A DNA stretch of 64,000 bases from Candidatus Gastranaerophilales bacterium (GCA_944324845.1 CALUXX010000006.1:55650-119649); one strand, 5' to 3'. Counted from the first letter of the stretch, positions 1-7,977 are shown. Made by a program: numbers and translations. The notes: a model not told the origin generated them from the sequence alone.

Positions 1-659
1 TCCAGTCTAACTTCAAGTATTCTGTTGTCACAATTTTTTAGGTTTTCTGACAACATCCACATCGGTTTTCCCTTCATTAAATCCCCATCTACCAAAAGTT
101 CATTATTTATATTGATGGCTCGCATAAGCCCTGGCATGCAACAAGAAATTCTTACTGCCATTGCAATTTCATAATCGGGAGTTTCAAAGGTCGAAAATTC
201 TCTACATTTAAATGTGTGTAAATCTGTTGTTATGATTACTAAGTTTTTGTCTATATCAGAAAATTTTACCGGTTTATTTTGTCCGCTTACATATTTGTCG
301 CCATAGTATTTTTTTTCTATCAGTTCTCTTAGCCAGTTTAAGAAAACTTCGCCTTTACTTAGTGCAAATTTTTGGTTAAATCCAAATGATATATCTCGGA
401 ATAGTTCAAAGTTTACAGAAAGAAAAGCATCTGCCAATTCTTCAGATGTGTATCCTACAGCGTAAAGCATTGCTACCATTGCCCCAACTGATGAGCCGGC
501 TATGGTTTTGGGGTGGATTTCCATTTCTTCAAGGCACTTTACAACTCCGGCATGCGCTGAGCCTCTTATGGCTCCACCTCCAAATAAGCAAGTGTAATTC
601 TGATTTTCGTACTCTCTCATAAGTTTCATTCTAACATAAAAAGAGAGATTAACATTCAT
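1..659 (-). CDS. Patatin-like phospholipase (partial, runs off the window)
   Basis: Acyl hydrolase of the patatin family, expected to cleave ester bonds in phospholipids or related lipids. Seen: an oxyanion-hole glycine motif GGGAIRG at residues 27-33, the nucleophile elbow GSSVG (Ser57), and a DGD near the window edge that fits the catalytic Asp of the Ser-Asp dyad. The C-terminus lies beyond base 1. No signal peptide or membrane segment is visible, so a cytoplasmic or injected location is possible. I chose the ATG at 659 because a GAGAG ribosome site lies 8 nt upstream. ATGs at 629 and 620 are alternatives without one. With the 659 start, the ribosome site sits inside the terminator hairpin of the upstream gene, which is unusual. 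Confidence 0.85.
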   Translation of the reverse strand, partial: MNVNLSFYVRMKLMREYENQNYTCLFGGGAIRGSAHAGVVKCLEEMEIHPKTIAGSSVGAMVAMLYAVGYTSEELADAFLSVNFELFRDISFGFNQKFALSKGEVFLNWLRELIEKKYYGDKYVSGQNKPVKFSDIDKNLVIITTDLHTFKCREFSTFETPDYEIAMAVRISCCMPGLMRAININNELLVDGDLMKGKPMWMLSENLKNCDNRILEVRL

Positions 660-677
660 CCGTTAATCTCTCTTTTT
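638..677 (-). terminator. Intrinsic terminator overlapping the start of the patatin gene
   Basis: A perfect 16-bp inverted repeat (638-653 with 662-677) with an 8-nt loop ends in a run of T on the minus strand. It should terminate the HEAT-like gene upstream. The loop contains the preferred patatin start codon at 659, and the 5' arm contains its ribosome binding site. Confidence 0.8.
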
Positions 678-699
678 GTTATTTTATTTTATATTAAAA

Positions 700-984
700 T
701 TATGCAGCTTGTCCTTTGATTTCTCTGATAAGATATTCTGCAACCCATTCAAAATCTTTATTTTCGTGAGCCGCTTTTTCTAGGTAACGTACAGAAACAT
801 CACCCAAACGGATAAGAGTCATTGCTACAACGCCTCTTTTTACTCCTCTTACTACTTGTAATTGATCTACTAATTGTGGAACTACTGATGTTCCGATACT
901 TACTAATTGGTTTTCTAATTTATTTTTTGTAACATTATCTGCATTTTCTAATTTTGAAAGAATCTCATTTACTGATTGCATCAT
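700..984 (-). CDS. Small HEAT-repeat-like protein
   Basis: About 95 residues, predicted all-helical. A central stretch reads like a degenerate HEAT/PBS-lyase repeat (VVPQLVDQL, then VVAMTLIRLGD), which usually makes a protein-binding helical scaffold. No catalytic motif, signal peptide or membrane segment is visible. I placed the start at the ATG at 984 (Met-Met-Gln) because GGAG lies 6 nt upstream. A further ATG at 996 has no ribosome site. It is a single-gene unit closed by the hairpin at 638-677. Function unknown. Confidence 0.75.
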   Translation of the reverse strand: MMQSVNEILSKLENADNVTKNKLENQLVSIGTSVVPQLVDQLQVVRGVKRGVVAMTLIRLGDVSVRYLEKAAHENKDFEWVAEYLIREIKGQAA

Positions 985-1112
985 TATTTTCTCCATCTAT
1001 TTGTTATCTACATTATTATTATAAATTAAAAAATACTTAAACCTTGATTTCCTTACATAATCTTTATATCGTATTAATATTTTCTTTACTTCGTGTATTT
1101 TTTATTTGAATT

Positions 1113-1146
1113 AAAAAAGCCCTATCTGTTGCAGGATAAGGCTTTT
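1113..1146 (-). terminator. Intrinsic terminator after trxB
   Basis: AAAAGCC and GGCTTTT form the base of a hairpin extended by TATC/GATA with a one-base bulge. On the minus strand it ends in T-rich sequence 54 nt past the trxB stop. Confidence 0.65.
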
Positions 1147-1199
1147 GGTTTGTTTTTTGTCCTTTAATTTTTATATTAATAATATTAATATGATTAATT

Positions 1200-2141
1200 T
1201 TATAGAACTTTTTCTTTTACGGATTCCAGATATTTTACTGCATAAACTGCAGAAATTGCTCCATCAGAGGCTGCTGTAATAACTTGTCTTAATGGAGTTA
1301 CTCTAACATCTCCTGCTGCATAGACTCCATCTACTGAGGTTTTTAAAGTTTCATCAGTATATATAAATCCCATAGCATCTTGTTTTATTTGTCCGCTAAA
1401 ACCTTCTACATTAGGAATTAAACCAATATATGGAAAAACTCCGTCAGTTTGAAGTTCTGATGTTTCATTTGTTATTGTATTAAGTAATAATACTTTTGTG
1501 ACATTTGTTTCTCCGATAATTTCTTTTACTACAGAGTTGTAAATAATTTCTATATTGGAAAAAGTTTTTAATCTGTCTTGTAAAATTTTGTCAGCTCTAA
1601 GTTCATTTCTTCTATGAACTATGTACAGTTTAGATGCAAATCTTGCAAGATACATTGCTTCTTCGATTGCAGAGTTTCCGCCGCCAACAACGGTAACGAT
1701 TTTGTCTTTGTAAAATGCTCCATCACAAACTGCACAGTAACTGACTCCGCGTCCTGTAAATTCTTCTTCACCTTTGACGCCAAGTTTTTTTGCTTGTGCT
1801 CCGGTTGCAAGGATTACTGTTTTTGCATTGAATCTTGCTTCTGTTGTTAAAATTACTTTAGGATCTGAGATTAAATCTATTGATAAAATTTCTTGCATTG
1901 GAAATTTTTTCACTCCAAATAAATCAGCTTGTTGTTCAAAAGTTTCCATTAATTCAAATCCACCTGAATTTATACTTCCGGGATAATTTTCTAATACCAT
2001 ATAATTTGAAGGTTGGCCTCCAAATGGATTTATATCAATAACTGCGGTTGAAACATTCCCCCTTGCGGCATACATTGCAGAACTTAAGCCCGCTGGTCCG
2101 CCGCCTAGTATTACAACGTCAAAATTATAAACTTGTGTCAT
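1200..2141 (-). CDS. trxB: Thioredoxin-disulfide reductase
   Basis: NADPH-dependent flavoenzyme that reduces thioredoxin, cytoplasmic. Seen: FAD-binding GGGPAG at residues 13-18, the redox-active CAVC at 136-139, the NADPH-binding GGGNSA at 153-158, and a C-terminal FAD motif containing YAAGDVR. Its 313 residues match the low-molecular-weight bacterial family. It is the last gene of a minus-strand group after pgi and an exported protein, with only a 10-nt gap upstream, so co-transcription is likely. The CAVC disulfide is intact, which argues against a ferredoxin-NADP reductase-type homologue. Confidence 0.97.
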   Translation of the reverse strand: MTQVYNFDVVILGGGPAGLSSAMYAARGNVSTAVIDINPFGGQPSNYMVLENYPGSINSGGFELMETFEQQADLFGVKKFPMQEILSIDLISDPKVILTTEARFNAKTVILATGAQAKKLGVKGEEEFTGRGVSYCAVCDGAFYKDKIVTVVGGGNSAIEEAMYLARFASKLYIVHRRNELRADKILQDRLKTFSNIEIIYNSVVKEIIGETNVTKVLLLNTITNETSELQTDGVFPYIGLIPNVEGFSGQIKQDAMGFIYTDETLKTSVDGVYAAGDVRVTPLRQVITAASDGAISAVYAVKYLESVKEKVL

Positions 2142-2151
2142 TGTTTTATCC

Positions 2152-2658
2152 TCACTTAATGATTACGTCTTGACCCGATATCCTCTCGCCTTTTATTGCA
2201 TATTTTGCTGTTTGGGTTTTTATAACCTTGCCATCAACATCTGAAAGTGTTTCTAATTTTATCTCATCTGTGCCCGAAAAATTATCCCCCTCAATATTGA
2301 TGCTAACTCTATCCGTTAAGATTTTGTTATCATATTTCCCCGTTTTGGAAAATTGTATGAAGGTTTTTCCTGCATTATTTATGCTTATTTTGGCATTTGC
2401 TCCGGAAAACGGATTACTTAATATTATGACGTCATTTTCAGGATATAAGTTCCACAAATCAACTCCTTGTGGTTTAAAGGTTTCCGGTGAATCTGATGTT
2501 ATTAGTTTAGATGCTACTCGCCAAGTTCCGAAAAATCCATCAGGAACTTTCTCTACTGAACCGTGTAATAATGTTTGCGTATATCCGTAATTGTTATTAT
2601 TTAAATAGGTAAAAAAACATAATAACAATATTAAAATTAATTTAAAAAATATTTTCAT
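2152..2658 (-). CDS. Exported protein of unknown function
   Basis: 168 residues. An N-terminal hydrophobic run of about 20 residues after MKIFFK looks like a signal peptide or membrane anchor. The rest is polar and beta-rich, with repeated segments such as NAGKTFIQFSKTGKYDNKI that resemble small secreted beta-sandwich proteins. There is no lipobox. It sits 16 nt after pgi and 10 nt before trxB on the same strand, so it is probably co-transcribed with both, although nothing in the sequence links it to sugar or redox metabolism. Confidence 0.75.
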   Translation of the reverse strand: MKIFFKLILILLLCFFTYLNNNNYGYTQTLLHGSVEKVPDGFFGTWRVASKLITSDSPETFKPQGVDLWNLYPENDVIILSNPFSGANAKISINNAGKTFIQFSKTGKYDNKILTDRVSINIEGDNFSGTDEIKLETLSDVDGKVIKTQTAKYAIKGERISGQDVIIK

Positions 2659-2674
2659 GTTTAAAAACCGCTTA

Positions 2675-4075
2675 TTATGATTTTGTAATCATTTCAAGTT
2701 TTGATTGCAAGCTCTTTGCAGAATCTTCATATCCTGCTCTTCCCATTAAGGCATAAGTATAGTTTTTAGCTTGCTCTACTCCTGGTTGATTAAAGGTATT
2801 AATATTATATAACTCTCCTGCAATAGCGGTTTGAACTTCTAACATATATAAAAGTTGTGCTACATGATAGCCGTCAATTTTTGGTAATGTTATTGTTACT
2901 GTCGGTCTTGCATAGTCAGATAAGGATACTCTTGTTGAGTCTGCTTCAGCATTCATTAAATCATTTATTGTTTTTCCGCCAAGATACCCTATTCCTGTGT
3001 ATTCGAAAATTCTTGGTATTTCTAAATTTGTATCAAAATTTTCAACTCTTATAAATGTAATAACTTTATTGTTAGGACCTTCATTATAAAGCTGAATTTG
3101 TGAGTGCTGATCTGTTGCTCCAAGTGCTTTAATTGGTGTTGGTCCAATGTGAACATGTTGACCTTGTAATGTTTCACATTTGCCAAGAGATTCTGCCCAT
3201 AATTGAACATACCAATCTGAAATATATTTTAAACGGCTTGAATATGGCATCATTACAGATAAATTTTTGCCTTTTTTTACATCCATTAAAAATTGAATAA
3301 GTGCATTTTGTGCTGCAATATTTTCGTTTATGTCGGTATTTTTAAGTGCTAAATCCATGTCTTTTATACCGTTCATAATTTCATCAATATCTATTCCTGC
3401 AAGTGCAAAAGGTAACAGACCTACTGCTGAAAATACTGAAAATCTTCCGCCTACATCATCCGGAACCACAAAGGTTTTATAGCCTTCTTGTTCTGCAATT
3501 TGTCTTAATACACCTGTTTGCTTGTCTGTTGTTGCGACAACATGCTTTCTGTATTCATCTTCTCCTACTGCTTTTACTAACAAGTCTTTTACTATCATAA
3601 ATTGTGACATTGTTTCGGCAGTTGAGCCTGATTTTGTAATGACATTTACCAGTGTCTTTTTAAAATCAAGCAATTCAAATAATCCGCTCATTGTATCAGG
3701 ATCGATATTGTCTAAAAAGAATATTCTTGGGAATTTGTTTCTTTGTTCGGTTGTTAATAGGTTCCAATATGGTTTTAATAATGCTTCGGTTACGGCGAGG
3801 CCTCCTAGTGCAGAACCTCCAATTCCTAAAACTAATACATTATCAAAACGTCCTCTTACCATTGATGCGTATTCTTTTACGTACCATAAGGTTTCTTCAT
3901 TATATCCAAGGTTCATCCATTGTAGCCATTGTCCCGGTTTGTCTTTTCGTTTGTTTAAGTCTGCTATAATTTCTGAAATTCGTTCTTTATATTGTGCAAA
4001 TTCATTCGCTAAATCTAAACCGTTTTCTGTCCCAATTACACTGGAATCCGCATTCCTATAATCGAATTTAATCAT
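2675..4075 (-). CDS. pgi: Glucose-6-phosphate isomerase
   Basis: Interconverts glucose 6-phosphate and fructose 6-phosphate in glycolysis and gluconeogenesis. Seen: sugar-phosphate-binding GGSALGG at residues 86-92, SGSTAET at 149-155, and the family signature GGRFSVFSAVGLLP at 209-222. At 466 residues it belongs to the shorter SIS-domain group found in Firmicutes and Thermotoga rather than the ~550-residue enterobacterial type. An AAGGG sequence precedes the ATG at 4075. First gene of the pgi, exported protein, trxB unit. Confidence 0.97.
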   Translation of the reverse strand: MIKFDYRNADSSVIGTENGLDLANEFAQYKERISEIIADLNKRKDKPGQWLQWMNLGYNEETLWYVKEYASMVRGRFDNVLVLGIGGSALGGLAVTEALLKPYWNLLTTEQRNKFPRIFFLDNIDPDTMSGLFELLDFKKTLVNVITKSGSTAETMSQFMIVKDLLVKAVGEDEYRKHVVATTDKQTGVLRQIAEQEGYKTFVVPDDVGGRFSVFSAVGLLPFALAGIDIDEIMNGIKDMDLALKNTDINENIAAQNALIQFLMDVKKGKNLSVMMPYSSRLKYISDWYVQLWAESLGKCETLQGQHVHIGPTPIKALGATDQHSQIQLYNEGPNNKVITFIRVENFDTNLEIPRIFEYTGIGYLGGKTINDLMNAEADSTRVSLSDYARPTVTITLPKIDGYHVAQLLYMLEVQTAIAGELYNINTFNQPGVEQAKNYTYALMGRAGYEDSAKSLQSKLEMITKS

Positions 4076-4157
4076 TTAATCCCAAATATCCCTTCTATAT
4101 CTAAACTCTACAATTAATTGTATATAAAAATCATAAAATTTCAAGTAGTAATATATA

Positions 4158-4193
4158 TAAAAACGAGGTATAATTGCTTATATACCTCGTTTT
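4158..4193 (-). terminator. Intrinsic terminator
   Basis: AAAACGAGGTATA pairs with TATACCTCGTTTT around a short loop, giving a T-run on both strands. It lies 24 nt past the stop of the 4217-6298 gene and upstream of pgi. Confidence 0.8.
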
Positions 4194-4216
4194 CTTTTGA
4201 TTGTTTATTTTATATT

Positions 4217-6298
4217 TTATGCATTTTTATAGAAATTAAATGTTCTTTCTATGTTTTTAGAAATTACACCTTTTATTGAATCATATTCGGTTTGTAATGA
4301 TGTATGTTCAGTATCGATATTTTTTAATTCAAGGTCATAGATATTATCTTTTGCTTCAATATCATTCATAGCTCTTGAATATTCAGCTTCTGCTTTTGCT
4401 ACTGCTGCATCGTCTGTTTCTTCTGTTATTCTTGCGCAAGCTTTGTAGTCTAAACCTTGCCAATGATATTCTCCATCAACTTGTTCCATTGTTACTATTC
4501 CGCTTTCTAATGCGTATTCTATCCATTCCGGAGAAGATGCTAAGCCGTTTTCAAGTGCTTTATATCCTTGTTTCATTCTGTTGAATAGGTTAGTGTACCA
4601 TTGTGCTTTTGCATCTGCATTACCATTGTTGTCTGGGTCTGTTGAATCTACCCAAGCATATTTCGGGGAACCATATTCATCTATGATTTGATCTACAACA
4701 AATATTTTTGCTACTGTTAGAAATGTTTCTGATGGTTGTAATCCTTGGGATTCCATATATCTCAGAACAAAATCTATATCTGTTAAATCTCGATAGCTGA
4801 TTTCAAATTCATTTCCTTCAGCATCTGTGAATTTCCCGTTTTCAATGTCTTGTTTTACCTGTTCTATTGAATCTGCTGAAAATATTGTATTAAGATATAC
4901 GCTTTCTGCTGTTTTGTAGTCTGTATAGTATTCTGAAAGTGTTTTAGTTGTACCGTTAACCGGATCTGAAAGGTTCAAGCCTAGTGATGCCAAATAGTTT
5001 CTATTTGCTTCTGCATCTGGATTTTCTGTATTATATAATGCTTCTGCAAATGCGATATTGAAATCACTTAACATACTATTTAATATTTCATTTAATAATT
5101 CATTAGCTACTTCTTGTGAATCTTCAGGGGTTGTTGGTGCTGAGATATTGCTGTTTGCTGTTATTGAAGTTGGTATTCCATTTTCATCTACGGTATTTAC
5201 TGTATAGGTGTTAACTTCATCAACAACTCCATCGTCATTTTTATGTGATACTTTTAATGCGTTAATACTTTCTTGTAGAGATACTCCTGTTTTTGATTCG
5301 GTCAACTCTAATGTCGCTGAATCACTAGGATTTGCCAATTCGACACTAGTTACATTTCCTGTTGTTGTATCTACAACAAATTTAACACCATCATCAAGTT
5401 GATAAACTTTTGTGTTTTCACCTGTTTCTGAGTCGGTTATTTCTGTTAGTGCACATTCATATGATGAGTTGTAACTTCCGTCTGCATTTATATTAATTGA
5501 GTTTAATATTTCATTGTAAGTTGTTAAAGCAGAAGGATCGCCTTCATTAAGTCCTAGGTCATTAATAATTTGATTGTTAAATGCAAAACTATTATTTGGA
5601 TTATTGAATGCAGCTTTTAATTCATTTATCATGTCTGTCAAGTTACTTGATGAATATTTCATTGTAAATTGACCACCAGTTTTTTCTATTAGATTAGGGT
5701 TCGTTCCAACTGTTAAAAATGAAGTCATTACTGTTTTTGCTACATTTTCTAATGCACTTGTTGATGAAATATATGTGTTATAAGCTCCTTCATAGGTTTC
5801 AACTTCTTGAGAATTTTCATAACTGTTGTATTCTTCAAAGTATGTTTTCATATCTTCTACAGAGATATAATTGAATGGTTCTATATAACCATCATTGGTT
5901 ATTGCGCCTACATTTTCATAGTATGTAGTTTTATATTCTAAGCCGTGATATTTTAAATATGAGTCTAAATTGCCATTTGATTTTTCAAATAACAATGCTT
6001 CAGATTCGCTTACTAAAAGTTGTCCTGATGAATTTATAAGTCCATACTGGTTATTGTATGAACTGTATGCGGTTAAAGCGTTAAAGGTTAAATTTTGTGT
6101 TTGAGATTCCCCATCTAGCGCGTAGTTGGTGAATTTCATTGTAGCATTATTGAGTGCGTTTACATAGTTTTCACTTGCTTGTGAACTTTGTGTTGATAAA
6201 CGCATTTTGGCATTATTTATTGTTTGTGATCTCAACTCGTTATCTGCTAATCGAGCTGTTATCGTTAACAATCTTGCTTGTGATGCCGCCAATCCCAT
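4217..6298 (-). CDS. MGLAA-family protein with flagellin-like ends (paralogue 1)
   Basis: 693 residues, no signal peptide. The N-terminal ~35 residues (MGLAASQARLLTITAR...) and the C-terminal ~60 residues (amphipathic helix ending ISKNIERTFNFYKNA) align with the protein encoded at 56889-58688. The long Asn/Ser/Thr-rich middles are largely unrelated. Conserved helical termini around a variable centre is the layout of flagellins and hook-associated proteins. Upstream is a sigma-28-type promoter (6344-6370), which in other bacteria drives late flagellar genes. AAAGGA precedes the ATG. A secreted filament or appendage subunit is my inference. I recall similar uncharacterised proteins in gut-bacterial genomes, but no assigned function. 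Confidence 0.8.
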   Translation of the reverse strand: MGLAASQARLLTITARLADNELRSQTINNAKMRLSTQSSQASENYVNALNNATMKFTNYALDGESQTQNLTFNALTAYSSYNNQYGLINSSGQLLVSESEALLFEKSNGNLDSYLKYHGLEYKTTYYENVGAITNDGYIEPFNYISVEDMKTYFEEYNSYENSQEVETYEGAYNTYISSTSALENVAKTVMTSFLTVGTNPNLIEKTGGQFTMKYSSSNLTDMINELKAAFNNPNNSFAFNNQIINDLGLNEGDPSALTTYNEILNSININADGSYNSSYECALTEITDSETGENTKVYQLDDGVKFVVDTTTGNVTSVELANPSDSATLELTESKTGVSLQESINALKVSHKNDDGVVDEVNTYTVNTVDENGIPTSITANSNISAPTTPEDSQEVANELLNEILNSMLSDFNIAFAEALYNTENPDAEANRNYLASLGLNLSDPVNGTTKTLSEYYTDYKTAESVYLNTIFSADSIEQVKQDIENGKFTDAEGNEFEISYRDLTDIDFVLRYMESQGLQPSETFLTVAKIFVVDQIIDEYGSPKYAWVDSTDPDNNGNADAKAQWYTNLFNRMKQGYKALENGLASSPEWIEYALESGIVTMEQVDGEYHWQGLDYKACARITEETDDAAVAKAEAEYSRAMNDIEAKDNIYDLELKNIDTEHTSLQTEYDSIKGVISKNIERTFNFYKNA

Positions 6299-6343
6299 TG
6301 ATACTATATCCTTTCGCTTTTCCTTAAAGTTATCGTATTCTGA

Positions 6344-6370
6344 TTATCGGCATTTTTTTTACTATCTTTA
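6344..6370 (-). promoter_or_regulatory. Sigma-28 (FliA)-type promoter for the 4217-6298 gene
   Basis: On the minus strand TAAAGATA is followed after exactly 11 nt by GCCGATAA, matching the known sigma-28 consensus TAAAGTTT-N11-GCCGATAA in its key positions and spacing. The predicted start near 6337 leaves a leader of about 40 nt carrying AAAGGA. Confidence 0.75.
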
Positions 6371-6386
6371 ATGTTTTAGGGGATTT

Positions 6387-6404
6387 TGTAAAGATTTCGT
6401 TACA
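6387..6404. promoter_or_regulatory. Inverted repeat TGTAA-N8-TTACA
   Basis: TGTAAAGATTTCGTTACA is an 18-bp inverted repeat centred about 56-58 bp upstream of the predicted start of the 4217-6298 gene. Related repeats occur at 6939, 14107, 32892, 44926 and 56772. It is a candidate activator site. Confidence 0.4.
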
Positions 6405-6499
6405 TTTATTTTGTCTTTATTTTCGGCTTTTTGACATATAAAAGAGGCAGATAAATTTTTATTTATCTGCCCATCTATCCATCATATTCATTTTTCTTT

Positions 6500-6856
6500 T
6501 TAACAGAATGATGCAAATGATCCGCAAGAACTGCTTGAGCATCCTGAATAACTTCCTGCAAATCCTCCATCGCTAAAGCCGCCGCAATCTCCGATGAATG
6601 CTACTGCTGCTGCAAATTCTCCCATAAAGCCAACTGATGAAGAATCAAATGATTCACTATTTGTATAATTTGAGTAATCAACTACTGTTGGGTTTGATGA
6701 AACATATGTATCAAATTCGCCCATTGTTAAGGTGCTTTTTGCATCTGTAAAATTCATTGCTAAAATTCCTGCATTTTCTACCGGATTATTTTTAACATTG
6801 TTATTTTTTTGTGTTGATGTTGATCTTGTTTTTTGCTCTCCAAATAATAAAATCAT
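6500..6856 (-). CDS. Small protein with Gly/Ser/Cys-rich C-terminus
   Basis: 118 residues. The first ~85 residues are polar and Asn/Ser/Thr-rich. The last ~30 (CGGFSDGGFAGSYSGCSSSSCGSFASFC) are almost only Gly, Ser, Phe and Cys with four cysteines, and end in Cys. No signal peptide. TAGGAG lies just ahead of the ATG at 6856. The tail could bind metal, form disulfides, or be a modified peptide core, but no modification enzyme, protease or exporter gene is adjacent, so I assign no function. Its promoter region carries the TGTTA-N7-TAACA repeat at 6939. Confidence 0.65.
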   Translation of the reverse strand: MILLFGEQKTRSTSTQKNNNVKNNPVENAGILAMNFTDAKSTLTMGEFDTYVSSNPTVVDYSNYTNSESFDSSSVGFMGEFAAAVAFIGDCGGFSDGGFAGSYSGCSSSSCGSFASFC

Positions 6857-6892
6857 TTTTAGCTCCTAATTTCTCGTGTTTTGATTTACACT

Positions 6893-6955
6893 TATATAAA
6901 GGTTTTAAATTTGGTCTAATTTCAATTAAGGTTTTATTTGTTACAAAAGTTAACA
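6893..6955 (-). promoter_or_regulatory. Promoter region of the Gly/Ser/Cys-rich gene
   Basis: On the minus strand an AT-rich -10 (CTTTATATAAG) lies near 6900-6890. About 45 bp further upstream is the 17-bp inverted repeat TGTTACAAAAGTTAACA at 6939-6955. The same arrangement occurs before the genes at 14192 and 32985. Confidence 0.45.
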
Positions 6956-7055
6956 TCTTTCTAAACCTATAGAAGTATCGATTTCCATCCATAGGTTGAT
7001 GTCCATTTCAAAAATCAAGGGTATTATGAGTGTGTAGATTAGGGAGGTGAGGGAA

Positions 7056-7703
7056 TTGAAAAAGATTTTAGGAATATTCACATTTTTAATTGCATTTGTA
7101 TTCTCTACCGCATCCGTTTTCGCGGATAGTAATTTATTACATACAATTACTTTAGAAAAAAATGATTCTGGTTATAATGTTATACTCGGCTCTGATAAAA
7201 TGACAAAAGTTGTTAAAAAATCTCCTGAGAATAACGAATTAATTTTAGATCTTAGCGGCATTTCTTCTTCTGAGTCTGTTAATGCTTTATACAAAGGTAC
7301 AAACAGTATTGATGGTTTAGTTATTGAAAATCCTAGCAGAAATCATTTGAGAATACACATTACCGCTAATGATATAAGTAATTCAACAGTTATTGTTGAA
7401 CCTATTCATGGTGAACCTGCTATTGTTGGGGAAAGCGTTCCTATGGATAAGATTTTGTGGGCTTTATTTGTGTTATCTTTGGTTACTGTTATTGTTAAAT
7501 TCGCTAAACATATTACTGAAGATGAAGATAAAATTTCAATCAGAAAAGATATTAAAAATAGAGAAATTCAAATGTATAAAAAATACAGAAAAGATGTTTC
7601 TATCTATCCTTCATTAGATCAAAACAGTGATGTCAGATTGAAAACTTTGGTTAAAAAGATTGATAGAAAAATTGATGAAAGATTAATTTCAAATTTAAAA
7701 TAA
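7056..7703 (+). CDS. Exported/membrane protein with an AMIN-like domain
   Basis: About 215 residues. N-terminal signal peptide (MKKILGIFTFLIAFVFSTASVFA), then a ~90-residue beta-rich region whose pattern (repeated short strands, DLSGI, LVIENPSRNHLRIHI) resembles AMIN domains, which bind peptidoglycan or pilus-secretin partners. One transmembrane helix follows around residues 132-150, then a basic cytoplasmic tail. GGAGG lies 8 nt before a TTG at 7056, which also gives the cleanest signal peptide. A GTG at 7047 would overlap that ribosome site. The AMIN assignment is by eye and tentative. A single-gene unit closed by the hairpin at 7754. Confidence 0.7.
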   Translation: MKKILGIFTFLIAFVFSTASVFADSNLLHTITLEKNDSGYNVILGSDKMTKVVKKSPENNELILDLSGISSSESVNALYKGTNSIDGLVIENPSRNHLRIHITANDISNSTVIVEPIHGEPAIVGESVPMDKILWALFVLSLVTVIVKFAKHITEDEDKISIRKDIKNREIQMYKKYRKDVSIYPSLDQNSDVRLKTLVKKIDRKIDERLISNLK

Positions 7704-7753
7704 GTTATTTAAACCTCAAAATTTAAATATATCCCTAAAACATTTTATGTCAT

Positions 7754-7779
7754 GCAAGTTTTTTCAAAACTTGCTTTTT
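7754..7779 (+). terminator. Intrinsic terminator
   Basis: GCAAGTTTT-TTC-AAAACTTGC followed by TTTTT, 50 nt past the stop of the AMIN-like gene. Confidence 0.85.
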
Positions 7780-7788
7780 ATTAGCAAT

Positions 7789-7817
7789 AAAAAAAAGCCG
7801 TCTTAAAAAGAACGGCT
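7789..7817 (-). terminator. Terminator of the predicted small RNA
   Basis: On the minus strand AGCCGT pairs with ACGGCT (plus a U-G pair) around a U-rich loop, followed by eight T. Confidence 0.75.
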
Positions 7818-7866
7818 ACCAGACTTGGGGAGGAGGTATGAAAAACTTTCGTTTTCCATATCTATA
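7789..7866 (-). ncRNA. Predicted sigma-28-driven small RNA with a C-rich anti-Shine-Dalgarno segment
   Basis: A minus-strand transcript of about 78 nt is bounded by a sigma-28-type promoter (7873-7899) and an intrinsic terminator (7817-7789). Reading 5' to 3': a short AT-rich start, a hairpin GAAAAC-GAAA-GTTTTTC with a GNRA-type tetraloop and one bulge, an unpaired segment with ATACCTCCTCCCC, then the terminator hairpin. CCTCC is complementary to a Shine-Dalgarno sequence, so base-pairing with mRNA ribosome sites is a plausible action. Two hairpins flanking an exposed C-rich segment resemble cyanobacterial Yfr1 in layout, not in exact sequence. On the plus strand the same bases give a 14-codon ORF (7838) with GGAGG close to its ATG, which I think is incidental. 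Confidence 0.6.
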
Positions 7867-7872
7867 TATTAG

Positions 7873-7899
7873 TTATCGGTGAGAATATTTTTTTCTTTA
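7873..7899 (-). promoter_or_regulatory. Sigma-28-type promoter for the small RNA
   Basis: On the minus strand TAAAGAAA-N11-ACCGATAA: -35 and -10 elements have the same spacing as the promoter at 6344-6370, with one -10 mismatch (A for G). No protein-coding gene lies downstream before the terminator. Confidence 0.65.
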
Positions 7900-7977
7900 G
7901 CTAAATACTCTAAATCTCATCTGTTTGTATGAGAAATCAAAAAGAATAAATTTTGTATTTGGGATTGTTTTAATAGT

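Noticed and set aside
7838..7882. 14-codon plus-strand ORF with GGAGG near its ATG
   Set aside because: The GGAGG is too close to the ATG, and the same bases form the C-rich segment of the better-supported minus-strand small RNA.
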